NCBI GenBank assembly: GCA_036346355.1
Contig: CM070585.1
Span: 7,021,001-7,085,000, forward strand
Direction of reading: 5' to 3'
DNA length: 64,000 nucleotides
From: Rhipidocladum racemiflorum
Taxonomy: Eukaryota; Streptophyta; Magnoliopsida; Poales; Poaceae
In this document: one piece after another, positions 20,939 through 31,160 of the stretch
How the letters are laid out: every line of letters starts with the position of its first letter
Position numbering within the stretch: the first letter of the stretch is position 1
The notes under the pieces: model-generated
Told to the model about the DNA's origin: nothing
Seen by the model: only the letters and a program-made list of their open reading frames with translations
The model's database searches: none
Position numbers and translations under genes: made by a program

Positions 20939-23286
20939 AACTCGTAGCAGAGAAGCTATGTACCAAGGTAATGTAGATCGAACTCAGGCGCGCAGCAGGC
21001 AGAAGCTGTGTCCGTCGCGGCAGCCTCAGCAGCCCTCTACGCTCGTAGGTGTTTGGGCGTGTTGAAGAAGATAGTGCTGGTTCGAGAATAAGACCGTCCT
21101 TGACATATTAGCTTTGCAGGAGAGAGTGCTGTCTGTGCATAGCAATAGCACATGAGATGAGCTGTTCTTTTTATCTGTATATATACGAGTACCTCGCGAT
21201 GCCGGCCTCGGCCGGTACCTGATGGTGGTGAGTGTTGCTGGCATCGCCTGTTGTTTCGGCCTTGCCTCACTGCCATTCTGGAGACGCTTACCGTAATATG
21301 CACTTGGATATATATATGGCTACACATTATGCATATGGTGTATATACTATATATATATCGTCATCCGTTTATATCCTCCGCTTTGGTGCGCTCGCTGCGC
21401 AAATCGGCGAGTTACGTCGTTGATACGAAGGAATGATCACCAACTTGCTTGAGAAAACGCCAAGCGAATCCGTATGCTGCAGGGGCTTGCATGCTTGGCT
21501 GGCCTCATCATCGGTGTGGGGCTCATGCCTGCCCTCCGGATATGTTTTCCTAAGACGCAATGTCGTCGTTTGTTATTACTAAAAGCGTTATGATATCCCC
21601 GTGACGTCTCGTTACGAAAGCACCAATCTTTTTGACTCGTTGTTTTCTGCTTCAACAGTTGAACGTATGCACTTGGAGCGATCAGAAACGTTTGCAACCG
21701 GGGTCTACTCTGGGGCTGTTTCTGATATCGCCAGCATCCTGTAGATCCCGTAGAGTTGGTGTCCACGACTGAAGTGACCTTTCATGCTTTTCCCCCAGTC
21801 TGGTTTGGTGGCCGGTCCGTCTCATAGACAGGAGATCAAAGTGGAGGTTGCTTTCCATCGTCTGGGCTGGAGATGAGATAAAACTAAACCCATCACGCAG
21901 ATGAAAAAAAAAAAAAATTCAAGAGAGTATGATCAGCCGCGCAGAAGACGACGTCCGTTGATCTCTCCATCTGCGGTGCCTAACAGCAACGGGTGCCCCG
22001 CCTGTCGCCGGCGCGTAGGCAAGGCCGCGACGATGTGCTGTGACCGTACCGTCTCGCGCCTCGCCTCTATTATTGGCCGCGTCACGGCTCACGTAGCTGG
22101 CCTTATCTTGGCGGCAGCGTGGGCCCGATCGAAAAGCGAAAAAAAACTGATGTTCGAGTAGCGCTTTTGTATTTTTTTAATATAAGTTATTTAAATATTA
22201 AAACAAGTGAAAAAATAATTAATCACTTTCTACTATTTATTAATATTTCAATATTTACATAACTTAAAAAAATATATAGAAGCATTTTTCAAAAAGTTCG
22301 CTTGCTTAGGATTGAAATAACTCATCTATGGATGGAGGATGACTCAAGTAGGCTATAGATAGACGGGAGGAGGGTGCCTCTCCTCTTTGAAGGTTTTGAT
22401 GCTTATTTGAGCTTTGCCCACTTTGTTGTGGGGCTTTGTAAACCTTTATTCAAGAAACAAAAGTTTATTTCCTTACTATTCTAAATTTACTTTCAGCATT
22501 TACGTTATGTCTTAAATTCACCATTTATTTTTTGCACTTTAATTTCAAGCAATTTACTATTTCGCACATTTGGATTTGTCTTCCCTCCTTCTAAGTGCTT
22601 GTGTATCTTTTGCTATGGATGAATGATTGTCAGATAAATCTTTCTTAGATCATATCCTAATCATCTGGGCAAGCCACATCTTGTTTTCTCTCAATTACCG
22701 ATTTTTTGCTTGAAAGGAAGGATTCTTTGATAGATCGTGTTCTTGCTAGTTTGAGGAATGGTTTTGTGTTGTTTTTTGCTTGCTATGACATGTGGAAAAC
22801 TATCTAGAATTATCTTGATCATTCAAATCTTACGAGCAAGTCAATACCACAAATTTTGATTTTTACTCTCTCTTGATGCACTTTTTCTTCGATTTGGAAA
22901 AGGTCAGAACTTTAGTGTCAATCCTCATGATTGAAAGTTAGAATAGGTTTCTTGCATCCATAGGAAGGTGCACGCCAAGTTTCGCTGGTTTTCAATCAAC
23001 CGATCAAAAGATACGTCAATTTTTATTTTTGAAGTCGAGCTTTATTGTAGTGTTTATATACCTGAAATCACCGTTCACCGGTAGTACCGGGATTTGCACT
23101 GTGGTAGTATCGTGATTACTATTCATTCCGGTACTACAGTCTGTTAACCCCTACAGATGAATTCTCCGAAATTTCATATTTTTTTTACTTCTTTGATTAA
23201 GAGAGGTTTTGGTTGGTTCATTTAAGGGAAAAAAAAACTTATTTTTTGATTATTCACCCCCTTCTAATCACCATTTTAATCCTTCA
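20939..23286. other. PI4K 3' untranslated region and intergenic DNA
   Basis: The 3' UTR probably ends within the first 300-500 bp; I could not choose a polyadenylation site with confidence. Beyond that no gene is recognised. Small frames near 21037-21766 and 21901-22161 have no family similarity. Confidence 0.45.
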
Positions 23287-23294
23287 GTTGGTGC

Positions 23295-23763
23295 CAGGGT
23301 TAAAAATTCCGTTTTAGGGCAAATCTCGTCAACGACCGAAATCCGATTTTTCGCCGAGATCTCGTTATTTCGGACGAAATCCGAACGAAATTCAAAAAGC
23401 AAAATTTGAATCCGGTTTTTATTTAACCGAAATTACCGAGATTTCGGTAAAATTCAACTAAACGGAAAATGGTTCAAACGACGTCAAAAAATTTTGAAAT
23501 TTTGGTTAGACATGGGAAATGCCTTGAAGAATCCAATCCGGTCAAACTCCGGTCAAATCCGGTCAAATTTTGGTCAAATTTCGGTCAAAAAACCGAGATT
23601 TCGGTCCATTTCACCGAAATTTCGCCGAGATTATAGGGTACTGTAGCACTTTTAAATTTTTTTAGGGTTTCTTTAATTTCGCCGGGATTATGGAACTCGG
23701 GGGGGTCCGAAAACCGAAATTTCGCCGAGATTTCGCGGGATTTCGGCGAGAATTTGAACCCTG
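23295..23763. mobile_element. Non-autonomous hAT element (CAGGGTT family)
   Basis: The 469-bp element begins CAGGGTTAAAAATTC and ends GAATTTGAACCCTG, with a perfect 8-bp TSD GTTGGTGC at 23287-23294 and 23764-23771. The inside is built from many variants of CGAAATTTCGGC/GCCGAGATTTCG. CAGGGTT ends with 8-bp TSDs are a recurring hAT signature. Related elements or remnants occur at 30442-30817 and about 28930-29370. Confidence 0.88.
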
Positions 23764-24237
23764 GTTGGTGCAGGGAGATGTCACGGACGCAGAGACGGAT
23801 CTTGCAACGGCAGCGGCTGTTTCTGATGGGCTCGTTTGCGACATGTCATGTTTCAGTAATTGCGCAAATTACATAGCATAGGCCCGACAAATCAAGCTGC
23901 TGTAATGTCGGTCCCTGGAAATGAATGTGTGGAACATACTGCTCGGCACGTGGTGCAACCTGAAATACGCACCATCAGTCTCTATTCTCTGCAGCTTCAG
24001 AAATGTTGACGACAGATTACAGATGCTCTCCAAGCTCATTGAAACCAAAATTGCCCATTCAACTCGCCTCAAGATGTTGTTCCATCGAGGGTCGAGGATG
24101 GGCTATACATGCCGGCTCAGAGAGTGCCTACTAATGGCCAATCTATGTGTATGTGACAAAAGGCAAAGAAGAAACAAGCTAGGCTACGTACGTTTATCTA
24201 TAGCAAGAGGAGCAGCATCTCTCAAATGTGTAGCTAG

Positions 24238-24420
24238 CTAGGGCCTGTCCACGAACTCATCCAACGGAGCGTCGTTGTTGATTGGTTGCCGGCTACGGAC
24301 TCTCATCGAGTAGTCCATGCTCGCTATGTCGGACGCCACGGTGGCCGCGTCATCGTGTTCGCGGTGATCGCTTGCTTCTTCAAACATGACATGAGTTGCT
24401 GATCCCTTGCTCCGTTTACC
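24238..24420 (-). CDS. Candidate alternative terminal exon with a second RGF/GLV-like peptide motif
   Basis: Read on the minus strand, a CAG acceptor (24421-24423) is followed by 60 open codons and TAG (24238-24240). The predicted peptide contains ASMDYSMRVRSRQPINND, close to the MDY...RPIHN form of Arabidopsis RGF9/GLV2-type hormones (remembered, not searched), followed by a short acidic tail. The exon enters in phase 0, exactly the phase in which the signal-peptide exon at 25342-25416 leaves. Direct splicing would therefore give a complete 85-residue secreted precursor. No separate signal peptide lies between it and the upstream peptide exon. It could instead be the relic of a second gene. 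A weaker exon-like block at about 24571-24607 (after a CAG) does not fit the phases. Confidence 0.5.
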   Translation of the reverse strand, partial: GKRSKGSATHVMFEEASDHREHDDAATVASDIASMDYSMRVRSRQPINNDAPLDEFVDRP

Positions 24421-24511
24421 CTGGACGTAAACTACAACCGTCAGTAGTACATAGCAGGGAGGTGGTAAGCAAAATGTGAGGTGGCTATGTGGTGTACAAA
24501 TGGATGCAATG

Positions 24512-24559
24512 CTAAAGTATTAAGCGGCTAAAGTATTAAGCGGCTAAAGTATTAAGCGA
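24512..24559. repeat. 16-bp tandem repeat, three units
   Basis: CTAAAGTATTAAGCGG is repeated three times (the last unit ends A instead of G). It lies between the two candidate peptide exons. Confidence 0.9.
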
Positions 24560-24681
24560 CAGTAAATAACCAATATTCAGTAGATGCATCTGCTCCTTGA
24601 TTCGCTCCTGCAACAACAAAACCCGGCACATTTCAGTCCGTCATTCAGGGTTTATACTGCATATTGGTTATTTACTGTCGG
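24557..24681. repeat. Inverted repeat, about 25-bp arms
   Basis: GACAGTAAATAACCAATAT followed by (T/G)CAGTA at about 24557-24582 is inverted at about 24655-24681 with one mismatch. The loop of about 70 bp includes an exon-like block. It may be a small fold-back insertion or a duplication that destroyed an older exon. Confidence 0.75.
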
Positions 24682-24885
24682 AAAAAGCGGTACAATTAAT
24701 TACACTCCGCTATGCGATGCATCTGCTAATAAACTAATTACATGTTCAGGTTTGGGCGATTAATTGGAAGATATCGGAATCTACAACAATTACTGTCAGA
24801 AAAAACCAGCTTGTTTGAGTGAGTAGCACTACTGTACTAGCAATCAGCGGCAAGAACCAGGAAGAAGTCTTTGCCTTCTTTTTTT

Positions 24886-25416
24886 TCAGTTATTCTTTGG
24901 TGGATGAGGTCTCGGAGGGCGGTAATCGGAGCTGAGCGGCACGAGGTCGGCAGATTTGCGCTTGCCGCCACCATTTCGCTCAGCGCTGTCGCCACTTAAC
25001 CCGACAACGGTGACCTCTACGGTTTTCTCCCCTCCATGCACACGGGCAGTGTTTGCACCTGTGTTCTTTGCTCTCTCGCCTTCCATCACCTCATGATCCT
25101 TCTTCGCATCTCCGCCGTGTCCCGGGGCGGCCATTGCCCTCCGTCCTCTCAGCCATTTCCGACCTGTTAATAGTATCCCACTGTCGCTCGAGCGTCCCTG
25201 CATTTTTCACAAGCAGCAGAAACACTTACTACTTTACTACTAGCATGCTTGCACTGCTACTTTCAGTCTACGACGACGACGACGACTACTGCTACCACGG
25301 TACCACCGCGAACAAGAAGGCATGCACAAAATTCTACTAACCTTGTTTGCTTCAACAGTGGAGGCAGACAGAGCAGACAAGGAGAGCAGAAGCACCAGAA
25401 CACCTGCACACCTCAT
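24886..25416 (-). CDS. Secreted peptide precursor, RGF/GOLVEN/CLEL type
   Basis: There are two exons on the minus strand: exon 1 at 25342-25416 (25 codons) and exon 2 at 24886-25197 (103 codons plus TGA). The intron has a GTTAGT donor and a CAG acceptor, and both junctions are phase 0, giving 128 residues. Exon 1 is a textbook signal peptide: MRCAG, then the hydrophobic core VLVLLLSLSALSA, then small residues before VEANK. Exon 2 is hydrophilic with a dibasic KRK. It ends in DYRPPRPHPPKNN, matching the DY...HPP(R/K)xN layout of root meristem growth factors, where Tyr is sulfated and a Pro hydroxylated. By family analogy the 13-mer is released in the apoplast and perceived by RGFR/RGI receptor kinases to control root meristem or gravitropic growth. 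The start is the only ATG giving a signal peptide. No homology search could be run. Confidence 0.72.
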
Positions 25417-26086
25417 CCTGCCACACCCTCTTGCAAGGAGTTGCTAATTATTCTGAATCGGAGGAAAGGGGAGGTTTAGATGAGTGCTGCAGGGTTTGAT
25501 AAGGAGGCACCTTGCAGAACTCTCAGTGTGATCGATCAGCTGAACTGCACAGCGATGCTAGTCAAAGAGACCTACTACTGCATATTCAAATTAGTACCAC
25601 CTGACACGCTCTCTAAGCTAGGATGCTATCAAACTGTCCTGGTTGTGTGCTTTCCATTTCTTAATCCGCGCCTGTCACGCGCGCACACCGATGCAGTGCC
25701 CTAGCTTAGCCAGTTGCTTGGCACATGGAGGAGGATATTTTTACTAATCTTCAGCTAAACATTGCCGGAAGGATTCCTGGAAGCTCCGGCTGCCCACGTG
25801 TCCCACCCATTCTCTCTCCCTTTTTTGCAAAAAACACCTTAGATTCTTTTCAATTACGGATAGGTCCTTTCTATTTACGAATAGGTCCTTTGTAATTTCT
25901 TGTGAGTGTCAAATATTTTTTCCCGGTTCACGTTTAGGTCCTCGGTTCGTCGTTTTACACAAAGAACCTCCCGTTAAATACGAATTGCGAGCGAGTCCTT
26001 TCTTACTTATTCAAAATAGTGAAAAGGTCCAAAATTATAACAAATAGGTCCCTGCATTTTTCGTTCAGGTCCTTTCTCCGTTTTCC
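25417..26086. other. Upstream region of the peptide gene and intergenic DNA
   Basis: This interval contains the promoter of the minus-strand peptide gene, although no unambiguous TATA box was picked. Plus-strand frames here (for example 25480-25704) have no recognisable similarity. Confidence 0.4.
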
Positions 26087-26541
26087 CCGAAAAAAATATT
26101 TTCGTGGTCCGTTTGCTCTCCGGAGCATGGGAAAAATGTTTCCGTGGTCTGTTTTTTCTTCGAAAAAAAAACAAAAAATATTTTCCGTTCACGTTCGTGG
26201 TCCGTTTGCTCTCCGGAGGTCTGTTTTTTCTCCAAAAAAAAAAACAAAAAATATTTTTCGTTCACGCGCACGGCGTTTTTCCCGGAAAAAATATTTTCGT
26301 TGTCCGTTTGCTCTCCGGAGCATGGGGAAAATATTTCCGTGGTCTGCTTTTTCTCCGAAAAAAAAACAAAAAATATTTTCCGTTCACGCGCGCGGCGTTT
26401 TTCCCGGAAAAAATATTTTCCTGGTCCGTTTGCTCTCCGGAGCATGGAAAAAATGTTTTCGTGATCTGTTTTTTCTCCGAAAAAAAAATAAAAAATATTT
26501 TCCGTTCACGCGCGCAGCGTGCGCCGCGCTTCCTTTTCTAG
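26087..26541. repeat. Tandem array of about 120-bp units, possibly ending as a Helitron
   Basis: About three and a half units share TTTTTCCCGGAAAAAATATT, then GTCCGTTTGCTCTCCGGAG, then CTCCGAAAAAAAAAC and TTCCGTTCACGCGCG. Units start at about 26087, 26274 and 26395, with a shortened unit at about 26194-26273. The Lys/Phe-rich frames on both strands are products of the repeat. The array is followed by a GC-rich GCGCAGCGTGCGCCGCGC block, a short spacer and CTAG|T, which resembles a Helitron 3' terminus. No 5' TC end was identified. Confidence 0.75.
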
Positions 26542-27225
26542 TATATAAATATGAGTCGACCAATGCATGACCATTAATTCTCTCTTCTTCTCTCTGAGAA
26601 AAGAGCCGCGGGATAAAAAGAAAATTAACCGTATCTCTCTCTTTTTATCCACACCCATTTTTGCCGGGTCATTACCCACTTCATCATTCTTGTGGCAACT
26701 TAAGAGTGTAATTTTATTTTTTGTAAATACATGATATGATTCGATTGTTTGACTGAAAAAAGGTTGTTTCCATGCAATTGATCGGTTTGATCGATCTCCG
26801 GTGCACGCACCACCGGCCATGCAGACAGACGCAAACTTACCAATCTGACGCCCGCTTGCATTGAGACTTCTGTCCTCTGCTGATTTCAGTGTACACCTTT
26901 CTGCTGAGATCGATGCGAATGGAAGACGCGAGTAGCAGTTCTTCGTATGCGCCGTCGCGCGATCGACGAGAAGCTAAGGGGGTTCTGCAAGTGCAGACAC
27001 TGAGATGTGTTTCTGCAATGTCTCCAGATTGACGACCCTGCGTACATGGGGCGTGGTAAACAATCCTGGGTGAGATCCGACTCCCTATAATACTTTTTGG
27101 TGCTTGTAGGGAGATCGCTAGCGGGTGTCTCGTATTCCTTCGAAGATCTGTCGTTGTTTTACCGGTACCAATTAACACCAACTCCCTATAATTACTTGCT
27201 AGATACGGAGTTAAGTAAATCAATA
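26542..27225. other. Intergenic DNA, no feature recognised
   Basis: No supported gene. The minus-strand frame 26837-27223 lacks family similarity. Confidence 0.4.
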
Positions 27226-27470
27226 CTCTATCCGGTCATAAATACTTACAGTTTTAGACGTCAATACGTTTTCAAAACATAACTTTGACCAGTACTTTCT
27301 ATTATAATATATTTATAAAACTTAATAAAATTATATTATTCTGAAAGTATTTTTCGAGGCAAATCAACTTGTATAATTTTTATGTATCTAATTTAAATAT
27401 TGTCAATGAAAGTTTTGAAAGTTTGATTGTACCTTCATCCAAAATGATAACTATTTATGACTGGAGGGAT
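27226..27470. mobile_element. Stowaway-like MITE
   Basis: The left end CTCTATCCGGTCATAAATA faces TATTTATGACTGGAGGGA on the right, an imperfect inverse of the CTCCCTCC(G/A)GTC family. TA occurs at both borders (27224-27225 and 27471-27472). The element is about 245 bp, AT-rich and noncoding. Confidence 0.7.
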
Positions 27471-27689
27471 TAATAGTTAAACATAACGGGTTGGGTACGA
27501 CTAGTTTGAGGTTACGCTCAAACAAAAATTTAAGTATACTCTCCTAGGATGTCATGTATTATCTTCTTCATTCACTTTCTCTCTTCTTCTCTTCCCTCTT
27601 CCCTACTCATTTCCCTCATAATACTTTATTCCTCTCTAACACAAAATTTCAAATCATAACAATGTAACTTTGAAATTTTTAAACAAAAA

Positions 27690-28120
27690 TGTTTCGACTA
27701 GAAAAAATTCAACTAAAAAATTTCAAATCAGAAAAATTTAACTCAAAAATTTTTAACTCGGCAAAATTTCAACTATGGAAATTTCAAATTGAAAAATTTG
27801 TATCGCTCAAAAAATTTGAATTAGGAAACTTTCAACTTAAAAAAATTCTATTTGGGAATTTTCAACATGGAAAATTCCAACTTAGGAAACTTTCAACTAT
27901 AAAATTTCAAATTAGAAAAATTCAAACCTAGAATTTTCAACTAGAAAAAATTCAACTTGGAAAATTTCGAATAAAAAATTCAATTTGGAGCATTTCATAA
28001 TGGAAAATTTCGAAAATTTTAAGTTCAAAACTTTAGATTTGAAAAAAAATATTCGGTTCAAAAAGTCTCGACATAGGAAACATTCGGTTCAAAAAGTTTT
28101 GATTCATAAACTTTTGAAAA
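27690..28120. repeat. Degenerate AT-rich minisatellite (AAATTTCAACT-type)
   Basis: Dozens of imperfect repeats of (A)AAATTTCAA(C/A)T, with variable spacing of about 20-26 bp, fill the region. The frame 27689-27931 (FQL.KFQ repeats) is a by-product. Similar strings are common in grass intergenic DNA. Confidence 0.75.
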
Positions 28121-28929
28121 TAGTTAAAAATACTTATTATTCAAAAACTTACAGGGGAATTTAAAAAAACAAAAACTTTTTTGAGTTTGGGAGAAAGAGG
28201 ATGGGAGAAGAAAGTAGGATGAAGAGGGTAACGCCAAGCGTCACTATAGAAGAATCTTTAAGGGAGAAGTGATGTGAGGAAAGGAAATAGGTGCCGCCAC
28301 ATGTTACACTAAGGGTCTGTTTCTTTTTGTTTTGGATTCTCTAAAAGTTGATTCTAGATTGTGATTATAGAGAAAATGATTCTCCAAAATGTAGAATTTA
28401 AAAAAACATATAAAGTGAATTATATATCCTATTGCATATGGATGACCTAGGTTGTGAGAATCGATTTCTGTTTGTTTTTTATCCGGTTTTTGAGGCCAGA
28501 ACATAGAATGGAAAACAAGGGCGTAGCAATTCCGAAGGGCTTTGTTCCTGGTCTGTTCTTCCTACGCGGTGGCGCGCCATTGGTTCCGATCAAGGCTGGG
28601 TCGTTTCCTGCAATGTGATCTTCATCTGCAAGTGGCCGTGGTGAGAGTGGTGACCGGTGAGTGATGAGAGTGCCTTATATTAACTAAAGTGTAGTTACCT
28701 AAGCAGGGCCACGTTACTTAACAGTCAAGATTCTTGCCCTAGTACGTAGTAATTTAGGCCCTAATATTTGTTTTCCCTCGGTCAAAGATCTGTCACCAAC
28801 TGCATCGTGCATTCGTGCTGACGGAATTAACAATTGGCGCGTGAGATCAGACGAGAGTTAGCGCCTAGCGGTAGGGGATTATCGCGCCCAGACACCGAAG
28901 GGTGGGGTCGTCTGTTAGATGTGTGGCCC
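28121..28929. other. Intergenic DNA with a possible MITE fragment
   Basis: GGGTCTGTTTCTTTTTGTTTT near 28314 resembles a MITE end, but a convincing partner was not found. There is no gene. Confidence 0.35.
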
Positions 28930-29545
28930 TCCTTGACTTTGTCTAGCTCATCGAGATTTCAGCCATCTCGGCCGAAATTTCATTCTCCGGTCAGGGCTGA
29001 GGTCCTAAATCTTGATCGAATAATTTTTTTAAAACAAAATTCAAACTACTATAGCAACTTTCAAAATCTCGGCGAGATCTTTGTGATTTCGGCCGAAACC
29101 TCGAACATTTTGACTGGATTTCGATTTTTGTAAGCCAGATTTGATTGGAATTAGGGTCAAGATCACCCACAAAAAATTCCAAAATTTTTTTGCACGTTTT
29201 TGACCATTTTTCAGTCATTTCAATTTGAACAAAATCTCGATAATTACGGCCGAAATCCCAGATTTTCCGGTTGAAAAATGACCGAATTTCAAATTTAGTT
29301 TTTAGATTTCATCCGAATTTTGTTTGAAATTTCGAGGTCTCATCGAAATTTCGGATTTCAGCCACCTCCGAGATATATACCGAAAATGTAATTTGAAGCC
29401 TTGAGTTGAGCATCATAGCTATTCGTCCTTTCCGGTTTTTGTCTGAGTATGGCAATTATCTGAAATGGCTATCCGAATCCGATCTGAATACATCCAGTCG
29501 ATCGGACGGAAACTATCCGAACCGATTGCACCCCTACTCATAGGT
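28930..29545. mobile_element. Remnants of hAT-type elements
   Basis: Repeated CGGCCGAAATTTC and CATCGAAATTTCGG strings match the interior of the CAGGGTT element at 23295. A separate terminus, CCGATTGCACCCCTA, near 29524-29538 matches the end type seen again at 48183. No pair of ends with a TSD was found. Confidence 0.4.
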
Positions 29546-30433
29546 TTGGGAGGCACGAACAGTTATCAACAATCATTTTGTCATGGACAGGTTCTTATGC
29601 AGTAGGGATTGCAACTTAAGCAGTTACACCGTTGGATTGAAAAGCAACATCCCAGATTGATCTAGAATACTGCAGCGATTTTGTACTATAGCAGGTACGG
29701 CTTCTACAAGTGGCGGGGTGCGAGCTACCGCTGTGGTGAGCCTGGCTATGCGGCGATGCGTGGCAGCGGAAACGTGGGGGAAGGTGAGGCCTTCGTAGGT
29801 GGGCAGGGCATGTTCTTTTTATGATCGTGCGACATCGCCTATGCCCTGTGCATCTCATGTGCCAACCGTCGGGGTCTAGCCGATTCTGCATGGGCTGGTT
29901 GTGTGGGACAGCGCGACAATGTGATGGTGGCTAGGGATGGTAATTGGGTAGGTACTTTTGGGTACAACTGTCACCCAAACCCAAACACGTGCCGTCCATC
30001 CAAACACACTAAGTTTCATGGCACATATATGTTCTCACGTCCAAACCTAATAGGTACCCGGTACCCAATGGGTACCATGGGTAGTTTGATTAGCATAAAA
30101 AAATGTGCCAACTAGGCCAGCCATTAGTTCCACTACTTTCTCAAGAAGGATAGGAGATGACATATTTGGCAGAGGGGAAGGCCACTGACGTGCCCGCGAG
30201 GCCGAGCGAGGGAGGCGAGGAGGCAGCATGGGGCGAGGAGGCGAAGGTGATGCACGTGTCGGAGGTAGGCAAGGGACGCAAGCCAGTGCTAGGGAGGTGG
30301 AGGTGGAGGGCGGTGGGAGGGAGAGGGAGGGGCACAGGAGGGGGGAGGCGAGGAGATCGGGGGATTGCGGTGGGCGTAGGCGCAAGAGGAGTGAGTATAT
30401 CTTATAAAAGTGGAGGGCACATGTCATAGGATA
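29546..30433. other. Intergenic DNA, including a possible hAT end near 29932
   Basis: TAGGGATGGTAATTGGGTA at about 29932 looks like a hAT terminus and is followed by several GGTACCCA strings, but its right end is unclear. The open frames at 30047-30604 and 30157-30429 lie in GC-rich or repetitive sequence and are not recognised. Confidence 0.35.
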
Positions 30434-30441
30434 CCCATTGG

Positions 30442-30817
30442 CACGGTTTACAAAATCGATTTCAACCCAAAAAATCGCTACTAACTCGACACCAAAAATC
30501 GTCGAAAATCGCTCGAATGCCAAAGTCAAAAACTTTGAACTCGGTGGTGCAAAAAATTCAGAAAAAGAAATTTCGAGTGATTTCGTCGATAATCGAGCAA
30601 ACACTCAAAATTTTAGGGTTGTCGATTTTTGAGCGGTTTTCCACCGATTTTCATCGTCGATTTTGCACCGGTTTACGTCGCATAAAATTTCTCGAATTTT
30701 TTGAATTTTTGAATTTTTTTAATTGTACCGATTTATCAACCGGTTTGATATCATACCCCGTCGATACTTGCGAAAATCGTGAAAATCGAACGAAAATGGA
30801 CGATTTTTGGAACCCTT
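30442..30817. mobile_element. Non-autonomous hAT element, nested in another repeat
   Basis: The 376-bp element runs from CACGGTTTACAAAATCG to CGATTTTTGGAACCCTT. It is bounded by a perfect 8-bp duplication CCCATTGG (30434-30441 and 30818-30825). Its ends are slightly decayed forms of the CAGGGTT...AACCCTG family. The host sequence on the two sides rejoins to read CCCATTGGGTACC, the same string found about 360 bp upstream near 30065, so it sits inside an older GGTACCCA-rich element. Confidence 0.8.
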
Positions 30818-30825
30818 CCCATTGG

Positions 30826-31152
30826 GTACCTATAAGTACAAACTGGCACCTACGCCTATTCTATAATTTTATTAGATACCAAGCTTCAGAAACTCATAAG
30901 TCTCAAGTGATACCGTCTTCATCTTTATTGAGTTAGGTATTTACAGATTCATAAACTCATGAGTAAAACTGCCACTACAGGGGCCTTCGCTTGGCGGAGT
31001 CGCTGGGCGTGCCTAGGCCGTCGTGGGAAGCGGAGGCGTGTGCCGTGTGGAACTTTTGATTGGAGGGCAGGAAAGCCGGCCTGGGTTCGGTTCGTACCAG
31101 TGGGCCGGCCCGGTCGCCCGGGTGAGGCCTGGGAGGCGCGAAGGCCTGTACT
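30826..31152. other. Intergenic DNA, GC-rich towards the right
   Basis: No gene is recognised. Overlapping frames on both strands at 30949-31162 reflect the GC content. Confidence 0.4.
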
Positions 31153-31160
31153 TCGCACAT

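Noticed and set aside
24571..24607. Middle exon of the peptide gene (CAG acceptor, 37 nt, donor GTTATT)
   Set aside because: Its length breaks the phase to the distal exon in every combination tried, and its donor lies inside an inverted repeat; kept only as an exon-like relic.
26019..26570. 183-codon Lys/Phe-rich frame and its relatives on the other strand
   Set aside because: They follow the 120-bp repeat period, and frames on both strands are open for the same reason.
27689..27931. FQL.KFQ repeat protein
   Set aside because: It arises from the degenerate AAATTTCAACT minisatellite; no start context, splice site or conservation.
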